64,000 nt of DNA from Lentisphaeria bacterium (GTDB lineage Bacteria; Verrucomicrobiota; Lentisphaeria; Victivallales; Victivallaceae), in assembly GCA_017508385.1 (NCBI GenBank), contig JAFVZB010000072.1, positions 16,053 through 80,052 on the forward strand. The letters are read 5' to 3'. This document shows positions 41,137 to 50,900 of this stretch, one piece after another. Numbering within the stretch: position 1 is the stretch's first letter; the number at the start of each line of letters is the position of its first letter. Under the pieces are notes generated by a model. It was given only the letters and a program-made list of their open reading frames with translations. It did no database searches and was not told where the DNA came from. A program made the translations under genes and the position numbers.

Positions 41137-41458
41137 CGTAACGCTTCACGCTCTTTTGATGGTACTGGTGATGTCGGTTGTGACCCATCTTCTGCGGGCA
41201 TTCCCATTTATTGTTTTCGGAATAACCGGCAAAGCTCCGAAGATAGCAGTTTACCTCGGAAAAGCCCTCTCACCTGCGGCGATAGCGATGCTGGTGGTGT
41301 ACTGTTTCCGTCAGGTCGAATTGACCGTGCCGGAAAAATTCCTGCCTGAACTGATATCATCCATCGCAGTAATTTGGCTGCATCTCTGGAAAAAGAACCC
41401 GCTGATATCCATCTTCAGCGGAACAGTTCTCTACATGCTGCTCATACGCAGCATCTGA
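41129..41458 (+). CDS. azlD: AzlD-family branched-chain amino acid exporter, small subunit
   Basis: A 109-residue membrane protein of four helices, the usual AzlD length. The pattern VVTHLLRAFPFIVFGITGKAPKIAVYLGKALSPAAIAMLVVYCFR matches the family, including the conserved RAFPF segment. It overlaps the 3' end of azlC and forms the small subunit of the exporter. It is followed by 225 bp holding the degenerate repeat copy B and no gene. Confidence 0.92.
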   Translation: MSDVTLHALLMVLVMSVVTHLLRAFPFIVFGITGKAPKIAVYLGKALSPAAIAMLVVYCFRQVELTVPEKFLPELISSIAVIWLHLWKKNPLISIFSGTVLYMLLIRSI

Positions 41459-41533
41459 TTGTTTTTCAGACATTTAAGGCAGAAAATAAAGACAGCTGCA
41501 TGCGGCGTTGCAAACCAACTCTTTAAGAGAAAT

Positions 41534-41674
41534 TAAAAAAGTACTCCGCTTTTCTTGAAAGGGAGAGATCCGCCGTCGCCAAGGCTATGGCGGGACAGGG
41601 GGAAAAGAATAACGAAGCCGACGTTCGGCTTCTTTTCTCGTGAAAAGAAGTTTTCCCTCTTTCCCCGCATCATC
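41534..41674. repeat. Degenerate or chimeric copy B of the 160-bp element
   Basis: Shares the outer arms of the 160-bp element (CTCCGCTTTTCTTGAAAGGG on one side, the CTTTTCTCGTGAAAAG hairpin core and CCCCGCATCATC on the other). It lacks the terminal inverted repeats and flanking duplications, and carries a different 40-50-bp middle with its own hairpins (CCGCC...GGCGG and GAAGCCGA/TCGGCTTC at 41614-41632). It lies just beyond the stop of the giant gene at 41684 and could act as a terminator-like structure. Confidence 0.65.
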
Positions 41675-41683
41675 ACTCCACTG

Positions 41684-44600
41684 TCAGGAAATGACTGCGA
41701 ATTTGCTTTCGAGGTCGGTTTCGATTCTGGAGTTGAGGTCGTTCCAGTTTCCGGCGTAGCCGGCTCCCCAGTAGCCGATTCCTCCCCAGCCGGTGACGTG
41801 TTCTCTGAGCAGGATATCGTCGTAACCGTCGCCGTTGAAGTCGCCGACGGATTCGACTTCAAAGCCTGTATCCATAGTACCTGCCCAGCGGCTGTTTGAT
41901 GAGTTGCCGTTTTCCCAGATCCACACTTCGTTGTTGTATTTGTTTACCACGACGATATCATCGATCTGGTCTGCGCTGAAGTCGCCGGAAGCGGCGTATT
42001 CCCAGGCTGAGCCGAGGAATCCTGCGGTGCGGATACTCCAATCCCAGCTCTTGAAGGTGCTGTCGTTGTTGCCCCAGAGGTAGAGGAACTTGTTGTCATT
42101 ATTTTTGACGACAAGGCTGTCTGTCGGAGCTCCGAAATTGCCTGAACCGAGCAGTTCCCAGACGATTTTGGCATTATCCTCAACGTGCCAGATATCTTTG
42201 TATGAAGTTCCGTCGAGAACAACTCCGAAGTTGCCTTTTTCGTCGGCGATGAGGATGTCATCAAAATCATCGTTTCCGCCGAGGGCGCCGACAGATTTTG
42301 CATTGAAATTGCCTGCGACGTGGCAGAGGCTGACGTAGCCGTAGTCGGCACGGTCGATGTTGCTCCATGCGGCGAAAGTGCTGTTTGCGGCGTTGTAGAG
42401 CAGTATTCCGTCTTTCTTGACGGAGGAGCCTGAGAAGCGTCCTGTTCCTGCGACACGCCACATATCAAGCTCTTTTTCGCTCCACTCCCATACTCCCTGC
42501 CACTGCGGAGCGGTATCGGCGTTGATGGCGACAAAACCGACCTTGCCCTGTTCCTGATCCCATGCGAGTATCTGGCTGAGGTTGTTGCCTTTGATGTTAT
42601 CCACCGGAGTGATGTCGGTGATGTTGGTGATTATCGCACTGTCGAGCGTCTCATTGCCGACATTGTCGGTGACTTTGAAGTGGACCATGCCGTTTTCATA
42701 CATGGTGACAGAGCTTCCGGTGAACCACTTGATGTTATCGAAGCTGTACTGGATCGAGGCGACTCCGCTGCCGTCATCGGTTCCCTGCGCGGTGATGGTG
42801 ATTTCACTTGCCACGGCGGCGGTCGTGGATTTTTTCAGCTGAAGCTCAGGAGCGGTTTTATCAATGTTTTTCACCGTAAGAGAGGTGATGCTGCTGTTGC
42901 CTGCGGCATCGGTCGAGCGCAGGAGCACATCGGCATTTTCGGATACGGTGATGTTTCCTGAGTAAGCCATCCACTTGCCGCCGCCGATCTTGTACTCGTT
43001 GAGAGCTGAATCTGCGGCGAAAGCGGCGGTGACGATGACCTCTTTATTTGTCCACCCGGTCGTGTTGACGGTGTAGAGAGGTTTATCCGGAGCGATTCTG
43101 TCGATGTTGTTGACGGTGTACGCTGCGATATCTCCGACGTTTCCTGCGGCATCGGTCGAGCGGAAATATACTGTTCCGTTGGCGGTGAATTTGATGGCTG
43201 AGGTGTAAGTCAACCACTCTTTGCCGTCGAAGGAATACTCATTTGTTCCGTTGACTTCGGTGAAAGCCGCTGAAACATAAACGTCCTTGTTGGTCGGAGC
43301 AGTGATGTTCGCAGTTACTTTCGGAGCTTCAGGAGCGACACGGTCGATATTGGTGACGGCGTAGTTGGTGATGGAAGCGTTTCCAAGCTCATCGCTTGAG
43401 CGGAAACGGATGATTCCGTTTTCAGTGAAGAGTATCGGCTTGGTGTAAACCTGCCACTCTCCGCCGTTGACGGAGTACTCGTTTTTCACCGAGGCGGCGT
43501 CAAAAGTTGCGGAAACGGTGACGTTTGCACGGGTCGGAGCCGTTATATCCGCAGAAGCCACCGGTTTTTCCGGAGGAGTCTTGTCGATGTTGTCAACGAC
43601 ATAACTTGCAACTTCACTGATGTTTCCCGCCTCATCGAGCGAGCGGAAATATACGGTGCAGTTTGAAGCGATGATTACCTTGTTCTGGCAGTTCGTCCAG
43701 CTGCTGCCGTCAAGCGAGTACTGCTTGTAGAAACTGTCTGAAGCGAACGTGACCGACAGAGTGACATCTTTGTTGGTAAGTTCGGTGATGTCCGCCGTCA
43801 CAGAGGGTTTATCCGGAGCAACTTTGTCGATATTGTCAACGATATAATCGGTCACGGGGGAGTTGTTGCCTGCGGCATCGACAGCTCTGAAACTTACTTT
43901 GCCGTTCTGGCTCATCACAACTCCGTTTGCCGGATACTCCTGCCAGTTACCGTCATTGATGCAGTACTCTTTTTTGATCGCATCAGAGGGGAACGTTGCG
44001 CTGACGGTGACGTCCTTGTTGGTCATCTTTGTGATATCGGCGGTCGCCACCGGAGCGTCAGGAGCAATGGTGTCATTGACCGAAAGCAGTATCTTGTTGT
44101 CGGCAAAGGCAAGAGTGTAGGCATCGCTGGCAAACGGATTGCTGCTGTTGAGCGTGTATTTCTGGCTGCCGACACTCAATGTGACGCTGAAAGTGCGCAG
44201 TTTTGTTGAGTTCACTCCTTGAACGAGAGTAAAGGTCTCAGCCATGATGTCCTGATTGATGGTGACATTGATGGAGCTTCCGGTGGCGGTGGCAAAACCG
44301 GTCTCTCCGGCGGTGTCACTGAGGACGAGCATCGGTCCGATATTGGTCACATCATCAATGACCATAGTAACATCCAGAGAGTTTTCTGCGCCTCCGAAAG
44401 AGCCGTAAATGAGAGAACCGTTGTTGATGGAAATAGCGTTTTTGCCTCCGCCGAGGTCGATATCGCCCATGACGGCGGAGTTTTTGTCGAGCGAAATCGA
44501 GTCTGAGCCGGCACCGCTCCGGACGGCGTAACCATTTACTGAAGCGACGAAGTTTTTATCGAGCTTGTCGTAAAAGTATCCGTTTTCGATGTTGAGATTT

Positions 44601-45931
44601 TTTTCGATGTACTCAAAGCCGTTGGCGTGATTTCCGGCAAACACAAAGCTGTTGTCAAGATTGATATCGACAGCCTCGGAGCCGTTCTGCTTGAAAACGG
44701 AGTCCGCTCCTGAGACGTTGAGGATGATTCCGGCATCGATAACCTCAAAACTCATGGCGTTCTTGGATTGGAAACCGATGGAAGAGCTGAATCTGAGGTT
44801 GGTTTTGATATTCTGAAACGACACATCGACGTTGGAAGTGATTTCAGCTTTGGTTTTGATGGTGATGGTTTTTCCGGCAAGCGCATCATCAAAGGTGAAA
44901 GTTGTCGCCTTATCGACCTGGATATTGTTGATTCTCTGCATACCGCGCAGGAAAGAGCCTCCGTAGTATTCGCTCTTGTCTGAGGTGACTTTGACGGTCA
45001 CATCGGGTGAGAGGTCGATGGTGATGTAGTTGAGTTTGAGATTGGTCAACTCATTGACAGTGTACCATTTGGAGTTTGAAGCGTTGATTCCCCAGCCGTA
45101 GTTGAGGTGATACTCATATCCGTTTGCATCGGTTTTTCTGTAACCATCCATGTAGATGGCGTGACCGGGAATACCGACTCTGAGCGGCTCGCCGTAGTCG
45201 AGCACCTCTCTGATGACCGAGTAGCCGACATCGTTGAGCGTTCCGTTATTGGTGATGGTTTTGTCGGTTTCGCTGCTGCCTTTGAGGTAGATGAAGAAGT
45301 GGCTGTCGAAGCCTGCGGCTTTGAAAGCGTTGCTGCTTCTGCCATCGGTGGAGTCAGTTAACCACCACGATGTGCCGGTTGAACTCGCGTAAGTTGAGTG
45401 ATTTTTCAGACCGCAGTAAAAGTTGAGTGCGGCAATGAAGTCTCCGCTTTTGAGGTCGGGAGTTTTGAGCAGGTTGTTGATTTCGCTCATCGAACCCTCG
45501 CCGTTGGTCGGATTGTCGCTGGCGTAGTAGGTTTTTTGATCGTGGCCGAGAATGTAATAATCGTTTGAAGTTACGGTGAAGCTGAGTTTGTAGCCTCTCT
45601 CGAGCCAGTAGTAAAGGATCTGTGAGTCTGCGGTATTCGAGCATCCCGTGACGCTCTTGTTTGAACTTGTTGCAGATATGTTCGGACAGAATTTATTGTA
45701 GGTGTAACCGGTAAGAGCGGTCTGTTTGCCGTTTATCTTAATGTAAATGGTTCCGCTCTGGTTCCACAAAGTCGAGGTGAGGATAGTTCCCGGAGTATAG
45801 GTGTAATCCGCTTCGGTATTGATGATTATTGAAACATAGTTCTGTGCGGAGTCACCCTCGATCAGCAGATCGATAAGGTCTTCACTCTGAGCGGCGGCAA
45901 CGTCTGATACCGGTGTGAAAAAATTCGACAT
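41684..45931 (-). CDS. Giant C10-peptidase-like protein with Ig-like repeats and FG-GAP C-terminus
   Basis: A 1415-residue protein in three parts. Residues about 80-300 resemble the streptopain (C10) cysteine peptidase fold: VTGCSNTADSQILYYW places a candidate nucleophile Cys97, and GHAIYMDGYR...HLNYGWG places His257 and the typical GWG. A beta-rich stretch follows (about 330-640). About six Ig-like repeats of roughly 90 residues come next (about 645-1180), each with NIDxxAPxxP, TNKDVxVSAxF, NEYSxDGxxW and VYFRSxDAAGN. The C-terminal 230 residues have FG-GAP/VCBS-like strands (DFNGDGYDDILLREH). No conventional signal peptide is present at MSNFFTPVSDVAAAQ, although the domains imply a surface location. 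A strong AGGAG site precedes the ATG. Function: presumed surface or secreted peptidase/adhesin. Confidence 0.75.
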   Translation of the reverse strand: MSNFFTPVSDVAAAQSEDLIDLLIEGDSAQNYVSIIINTEADYTYTPGTILTSTLWNQSGTIYIKINGKQTALTGYTYNKFCPNISATSSNKSVTGCSNTADSQILYYWLERGYKLSFTVTSNDYYILGHDQKTYYASDNPTNGEGSMSEINNLLKTPDLKSGDFIAALNFYCGLKNHSTYASSTGTSWWLTDSTDGRSSNAFKAAGFDSHFFIYLKGSSETDKTITNNGTLNDVGYSVIREVLDYGEPLRVGIPGHAIYMDGYRKTDANGYEYHLNYGWGINASNSKWYTVNELTNLKLNYITIDLSPDVTVKVTSDKSEYYGGSFLRGMQRINNIQVDKATTFTFDDALAGKTITIKTKAEITSNVDVSFQNIKTNLRFSSSIGFQSKNAMSFEVIDAGIILNVSGADSVFKQNGSEAVDINLDNSFVFAGNHANGFEYIEKNLNIENGYFYDKLDKNFVASVNGYAVRSGAGSDSISLDKNSAVMGDIDLGGGKNAISINNGSLIYGSFGGAENSLDVTMVIDDVTNIGPMLVLSDTAGETGFATATGSSINVTINQDIMAETFTLVQGVNSTKLRTFSVTLSVGSQKYTLNSSNPFASDAYTLAFADNKILLSVNDTIAPDAPVATADITKMTNKDVTVSATFPSDAIKKEYCINDGNWQEYPANGVVMSQNGKVSFRAVDAAGNNSPVTDYIVDNIDKVAPDKPSVTADITELTNKDVTLSVTFASDSFYKQYSLDGSSWTNCQNKVIIASNCTVYFRSLDEAGNISEVASYVVDNIDKTPPEKPVASADITAPTRANVTVSATFDAASVKNEYSVNGGEWQVYTKPILFTENGIIRFRSSDELGNASITNYAVTNIDRVAPEAPKVTANITAPTNKDVYVSAAFTEVNGTNEYSFDGKEWLTYTSAIKFTANGTVYFRSTDAAGNVGDIAAYTVNNIDRIAPDKPLYTVNTTGWTNKEVIVTAAFAADSALNEYKIGGGKWMAYSGNITVSENADVLLRSTDAAGNSSITSLTVKNIDKTAPELQLKKSTTAAVASEITITAQGTDDGSGVASIQYSFDNIKWFTGSSVTMYENGMVHFKVTDNVGNETLDSAIITNITDITPVDNIKGNNLSQILAWDQEQGKVGFVAINADTAPQWQGVWEWSEKELDMWRVAGTGRFSGSSVKKDGILLYNAANSTFAAWSNIDRADYGYVSLCHVAGNFNAKSVGALGGNDDFDDILIADEKGNFGVVLDGTSYKDIWHVEDNAKIVWELLGSGNFGAPTDSLVVKNNDNKFLYLWGNNDSTFKSWDWSIRTAGFLGSAWEYAASGDFSADQIDDIVVVNKYNNEVWIWENGNSSNSRWAGTMDTGFEVESVGDFNGDGYDDILLREHVTGWGGIGYWGAGYAGNWNDLNSRIETDLESKFAVIS

Positions 45932-46064
45932 GTTTTACAGCTCCTGTAAGGTGTAACTTGTTATTATATACCGTCAGAGCTAAGATAGCACATAAGAGTG
46001 TAAAAATCAAGCTGTAAAGTACTGTTTTTGCACAAAAAAGATACTTTTTACACGCAGAACTGTT

Positions 46065-46721
46065 TCAGTCTACTGTGATTTCCCGCAATTTGTTTTCGAT
46101 TTCACTGCGGAACTTTTCCAATTCATCGGCAGTGGCATTTTGCGGAGCGTAAAACGGCCCCCTTATTACCAGCGTGATGGTGGCTCCCGGCTTGGGAAGT
46201 TGAAAACGGTCCCAGCTTTTGAGCTGCCAGTATTTTGAGGCGTTGAGCGAAACAGTAACAATGGGAGCTCCGGTGAGGGCGGCAAGCTGAATGGCTCCCT
46301 TTTTGAGCGTGTACGCAGGACCTCTCGGGCCATCGGGAGTGAGTGCTACATTGTACCCCTCTTTCAACACTCTCAATGCTTCGAGCTGGGCGTGAGCTCC
46401 GCCCCGTGAGCTTGACCCGCGGGCGCAGTTTATTCCGAGATGCTTGAGCAGGTCGGTGATGTACTGCCCGTCTCTCGAAGCACTTACGATGGCGACGGTC
46501 TGCGACCTCATCGGGTCTTTGATGGCGCAGGGGAAGTATAAGAGCCGGTTGTGCCATGTAAGACCGATTTTGGGATAGGTCGTTTGCAGTATTCCTGCCG
46601 GGTCATCGGTTTTGTGGCGGAAGAGCACAGTGTACATCAGTTTGAGCAGCTGCGCCGGAAACCAGTAAAGCCAGGTCGGAAACTTTTTTATATTGCGGAA
46701 TTTTTTCTTGAGAAATCCCAT
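46065..46721 (-). CDS. DUF374 lysophospholipid-acyltransferase-like protein
   Basis: A 218-residue membrane-associated protein of the DUF374/LPLAT type. It has a hydrophobic segment near the N-terminus, GLTWHNRLLYFPC (the position of the H-x4-D catalytic motif; the Asp is not in the canonical place), ARGSSSRGGAHAQLEALRVL, and ALTPDGPRGPAYTLKKGAIQLAALTGAPIVTVSL, which is diagnostic for DUF374. Related proteins are annotated as Kdo/lauroyl-acyltransferase-like. The start at 46721 overlaps the stop of nth (TAATG); the longer frame to 46766 is not needed. Acyl transfer to a lipid A-type or other glycolipid is possible, but the substrate is unknown. Confidence 0.8.
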   Translation of the reverse strand: MGFLKKKFRNIKKFPTWLYWFPAQLLKLMYTVLFRHKTDDPAGILQTTYPKIGLTWHNRLLYFPCAIKDPMRSQTVAIVSASRDGQYITDLLKHLGINCARGSSSRGGAHAQLEALRVLKEGYNVALTPDGPRGPAYTLKKGAIQLAALTGAPIVTVSLNASKYWQLKSWDRFQLPKPGATITLVIRGPFYAPQNATADELEKFRSEIENKLREITVD

Positions 46722-47356
46722 TATCTCCCCACTCCCTTTTTGGAACATATTTTTTCCAGCACACAATTTTTACACTTCGGTTTGGCTGCTGAACAGCACT
46801 TTCTGCCGTGCCGGATTATCAGATGAGAAAAGTTGGTCCAGAGTTTATCTTCAACGCAGCTGCAAATTTCTTTTTCGATGATTTCAGGATTTTGGCTCCG
46901 GGTGACTCCGAGGCGGTTGAGCACTCTTCTGACGTGAGTATCGACCGGGAAACCGGGAATTCCGAAAGCGTTGCCCAGCACCACGTTGGCACTTTTTCTG
47001 CCGATGCCGGGCAGGGCGGTCAGCTCCTCCATGGTCTGCGGGACGGAACCGTTGAACCTCTCAAGTATCATCATGCTCGAGGCGAGAATGTTTTTGCTTT
47101 TTGCTCCTGATAACCCGCAGGGGTGGATGATCTCTTCGATTTTTTCCAATTCAAGAGCCGCCATCGCTTTGGCATCGGGAGCGAGGGCAAAGAGTTTTTC
47201 TGTCACCTGATTCACCCGTTCATCCCTGCATTGGGCAGAGAGCATCACCGCAATGAGCAGCTGATAGGCATCCGCATGGTTGAGCGGACACTCACACTCT
47301 CCCATTTCGGCGTAGAGCAGATCGTGGATTTGATGCAGTTTCTCTTTTTTGGTCAT
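46721..47356 (-). CDS. nth: Endonuclease III
   Basis: A DNA glycosylase/AP lyase that removes oxidised pyrimidines. The 211-residue protein shows the helix-hairpin-helix LPGIGRKSANVVLGNAFG with the catalytic Lys, the Asp of PVDTHVRRVLNRLG, and a C-terminal [4Fe-4S] cluster motif with four Cys in CX6CX2CX5C spacing (CSAAKPKCKNCVLEKIC region). Length matches E. coli Nth. Its stop overlaps the start of the DUF374 gene, so the two are co-expressed. Confidence 0.96.
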   Translation of the reverse strand: MTKKEKLHQIHDLLYAEMGECECPLNHADAYQLLIAVMLSAQCRDERVNQVTEKLFALAPDAKAMAALELEKIEEIIHPCGLSGAKSKNILASSMMILERFNGSVPQTMEELTALPGIGRKSANVVLGNAFGIPGFPVDTHVRRVLNRLGVTRSQNPEIIEKEICSCVEDKLWTNFSHLIIRHGRKCCSAAKPKCKNCVLEKICSKKGVGR

Positions 47357-47427
47357 CAGAGGCTTTCCCTGTTGTTTTAGGCTGTTTTCTTAATATACAT
47401 CGGAAAATCGGATTTTTCCATGTTGAA

Positions 47428-47474
47428 ACAAAAAGAGTTCCACCATTTATCTGTTTTGATGGTGAAACTCTTTT
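47428..47474 (-). terminator. Intrinsic terminator after the His/Pro-rich gene (bidirectional)
   Basis: A 15-bp stem with one G-U pair (47432-47446 with 47459-47473) closes a 12-nt loop. It is flanked by A/T runs on both sides, so it can stop transcription from the minus-strand gene at 47496 and possibly in the other direction. Confidence 0.8.
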
Positions 47475-47495
47475 GTGTGGAGTGCAACCGTCAGT

Positions 47496-47825
47496 TCAGC
47501 GGCGATGACCTGCCGGAGCTCCGTGATGTCTGCCGTCGTTAGCAGGATTATGTTTGGGGGCAGGCTTGGGAGCAGGTTTCGGAGCCGGCTTTGAAACGTG
47601 GTGGCGCACCGGTTTGGGAGCGGGTTTCGGAGCAGGTTTCGGAGCATGATGATGTTTCGGCGGCGGAACCGGCTTCGGAGCATGATGATGTCTCGGCGGC
47701 GGAACCGGCTTCGGAGCATGATGATGATGGTGATGATGTCTCGGCGGCGGCGGCGGAACCGGAGCCATCGCATACACTCCCAGTCCGAAAGTGATTGCGG
47801 TAACGGTTAGTATTTTTTTGAACAT
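47496..47825 (-). CDS. Small exported His/Pro/Lys-rich repeat protein
   Basis: A 109-residue protein. A signal peptide (MFKKILTVTAITFGLGVYA) is followed by low-complexity sequence built from units such as HHHAPKPVPPPR and APKPAPKP, with runs of up to seven His. Four other frames are also open here because of the repetitive DNA. This frame was chosen for the signal peptide, the GGGAGG ribosome site, the matching promoter (47868-47896) and the terminator downstream. His-rich exported proteins often bind Ni, Zn, Cu or Co, but no specific family is recognised and the repeats could instead be a periplasmic or wall-spanning linker. The repeat number may vary between strains. Confidence 0.7.
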   Translation of the reverse strand: MFKKILTVTAITFGLGVYAMAPVPPPPPRHHHHHHHAPKPVPPPRHHHAPKPVPPPKHHHAPKPAPKPAPKPVRHHVSKPAPKPAPKPAPKHNPANDGRHHGAPAGHRR

Positions 47826-47867
47826 TTTATTCCTCCCTTTGGGGTTGGTTGAGAGTAAGTTTTATGA

Positions 47868-47896
47868 AATATATTCACTGCATGACAAAAATTCAA
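47868..47896 (-). promoter_or_regulatory. Promoter of the His/Pro-rich gene
   Basis: On the minus strand TTGAAT (47891-47896) and TATATT (47868-47873) are 17 bp apart, with about 36 nt of leader before the ATG at 47825. Confidence 0.6.
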
Positions 47897-47940
47897 GAGT
47901 GTGAATGAAAATTTGTGATATTTTCTTTCTCTTTCGGACG

Positions 47941-47976
47941 AAAAAAAAGAGACAGAGCTTTCGGAACTCTGCCTCT
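47941..47976 (-). terminator. Intrinsic terminator after the first transglutaminase-like giant gene
   Basis: On the minus strand AGAGGCAGAG (47967-47976) pairs with CTCTGTCTCT (47948-47957) across a 9-nt loop, followed by eight T residues. It lies about 20 bases after the stop at 47996. Confidence 0.88.
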
Positions 47977-47995
47977 TGTGTGCTGTTTGCAGCAA

Positions 47996-50900
47996 CTATT
48001 TCTGCTGTTCTGCAATTTTTCTCGGCTCGTAATTGAGTCCGCAGAGGAGTTTGACCAGTTCGCACCTGAATGCGTTGCAGCTTCTCGGAGTGATGAGCAC
48101 TGCCGCAACTTCCACATTCTGCGGACGGGTCGCTCTCAAGGTCACGCTGCTGCACTTTTCGAGAGTTGTCCAGCGGGGTGAGAAGTAGGGGTATTTGTTG
48201 TGGTCGTTATCGAGACGGGCATCCCATCTGAAACGTCCTTTACCGCCCGGCTGGCCGTATTTTGCCTTGTAGAATTCGGTTCCGGAGTTGATTCCCGCCA
48301 TGGTTCCGACTTCTGAGCCGTCGGGCAGCACGAGTGCAAGATCCTGACCCTTGCCGGTGCGCTGGGTGCGGGCTCTTGCGGCGAGGGAATCCATTCTGCT
48401 GAGCACCCACACAGTGTAGTCTCCGGCAGGTATCTCATTGAAGCCGAATACCGCTTTCTGGTTGGTTTCTTTCAGGAAAGCGCAGCTCTGGATTCGGTCG
48501 CTGTTTGCGGCGACGACTTTTGCTTTTCCGGTGGTTTGGGCGTTTTTGGCGAGCGAGAGACGGATATTTTTCATCACGATGACATCAAGCTCTTTTTTCG
48601 CTCCGTTGTCGTCGATGATGACGTTGTCGATCCTGGGAGCTTTTACGCTGCTTTTTGCGGTGATGAAAAGTTTTCCGTCTTCAAGTTTTGCCGTGATGCC
48701 CTCTGTCGGAATAACTTTTGCTGAATCAGAGACACCGCTTACCGTGTGAACAACGCTCCTGCCGGGTTCGACGGCGGTTATCTGCCGCTCAAATCCCGGG
48801 ATAGCTCCGTTGTACGGAGCATCCTTGATGATGATATCTTTCACGTTGCTGCGGTAGGAAACAGTGATGTCTGCGGCTTTGCCGTTTTCAGCTTTGAAGA
48901 GCAGGGTGTTGTTTCCTGCCTTGAGCTTGCAGTTCTGGATACGGCTGTTGAACATCACTTCGGTGTAAGCATCGAATTTTGCAACTTTATCTATCGGAGC
49001 TTTGACTTTGATATAGTAAGCATGGCGTGCTCTTACGGCATAGACGGCACGTCCGTCAGCTTCAGTGACGAGTTTACGGTAGGTTTCGCCTCCGTCGGTG
49101 GAAATTTCGATATCAGCCATTTTGCCATCGGTGGTGACCGCCTGATATTTTCCTGCCACGATGGGGTAGGGCAGCTCGACGGCATAGACGAAATCATCAG
49201 CAGTGATCTTCGAGAAAGCCCTGTTGTTTTTCGAGGGTTTGCCGCTGAAAGTGAAGTAGGCGTTCGAATAGTGGGGGAACGGTCTGTAAACCTGATAGAG
49301 CTGCTCGGTGCAGACGGTTTCAGCAGGAGCCTTCCGTGCCAGACGGAAGTTCCGGTCATACGGGAACGGGTCATTGGGATGCACCGCTCTCGGGTCGATG
49401 CAGCGGGCGACCTGGATATCGTTGTAGTTTCCGTCGTTGTAGAAGTAAAATCTTGCCTTCTCGCCCGGATGAAGGGTGTAGGCGATGCGCTTTTGCATTC
49501 CGGGAACGTGTTTGGAGTAGCCTCTTGTTGCGCCCTGGCGGACGAATGAGCTGCTGTTTCTATCCCAACGCTCAAAGGCTCCGTTTTCACGGTCGAGCTC
49601 TTTCAAACTTGCCGGAGTCTCATTGTCGGGTGATGGGAAGAACTGCTGGGCTGAGAGGTCGTAAACGTGGTTCTTGCCATCGAAAAAGACCTGCTGGAAG
49701 CTGTGACCGTAACCTGAAGTCTGGGTCGCAGGCAGGAGTCCTGCGCAAGAGAGCATATTCGCCGCCATGTTGTTGAGCGGACCGCACTCAAAACCGCAGT
49801 AGCTGTTGAAGAGTGTGAGAGCCTGATACGAGGCGTGTCTGGATTTGTTGCTGTGGGCGGTGATCGTCGCCTGATGGGTCATAAAGTAGTCACTTGCGCC
49901 CAGAACGAGATTGAAGAGGCGGTTGACCTTTTCATAGTCACTGCCTTTGAAGTTTCTGAGACTCTCGGCGATATCACCGAAACTGCGGGTGTCGAGCTCA
50001 TCATTGGCGATGACAACGGGGTGGCGCAGCTCGGGAACATTATCCGGGCAGGATATCTCAATGTAGTTCATAAAGGTGTTTGCAGGAATCGACAACTCCT
50101 TGCGTGAACCGTTCTTTGCGCTGTACTTCACCACATTATCCTTGCGGGCGGCTTTGAAGTCTGCCACTGACGGCACAACGGGATAGTTGAGTTTGTTGAG
50201 AACCTTATAGGGATTGTTTTTGTCGATAAGTTTTGCGGGGAAATACTGGATTTTTCTGCCGTTGTAAGAGAAGGTGCGCTCTCTGAGGAAATTTTGCGGA
50301 GCATTGATCGAACCGTAGATTTTTCCCAGTCCGTTGGCAGATTTTCCGTCGATGGAGCGGTCAAAATCGAAGAGGGCGTAAGTTGAGCCGTCAAGTTCGG
50401 GATTTATTTCAGGAGTGAACTCATCATCATAGCGTTTTCCTCCTGAGATCCTCAGGGCATCGACCATTGCCGGAGCGAAATTTTTGATGACTCCTCTGGC
50501 AACTTTTCCATCGTTTCCGAGCGACACCAGCTGGGCTATCTGGTCGTTGTGCATGAATTTGGGATCGATCGTGCGTTCAGTGAAAGAGAACTCCTTGTTT
50601 TCAAAAACTTTTTTGCCGTTGACGAAACATTCGATGCCGCTGCTTCCGTACTGGATGGCGATGTGTGACCACTTTTTCAGCTCAAGTTTGTGGTTGAACT
50701 TGAAGTTGTGGTGCTGATTGGTGCCATCGTACACTGAAACTTCCCATGCTCCGCGCGCCGGAGCGTAGGTTGCCAGAAAGAGCGAGTCGATTCTTTTGCG
50801 GATAGCTTTGTTTTTTGCCCTCGGACCGTAGTTGTTTCTGGCATCAAGGATGACGAATTTCTTTCTCTCACTCTTTTTCCACTGTGGATTGACCCAGAGT

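Noticed and set aside
47447..47810. Other open frames over the His/Pro-rich gene
   Set aside because: Repetitive DNA keeps several frames open; only the frame at 47496-47825 has a signal peptide, ribosome site, promoter and terminator.
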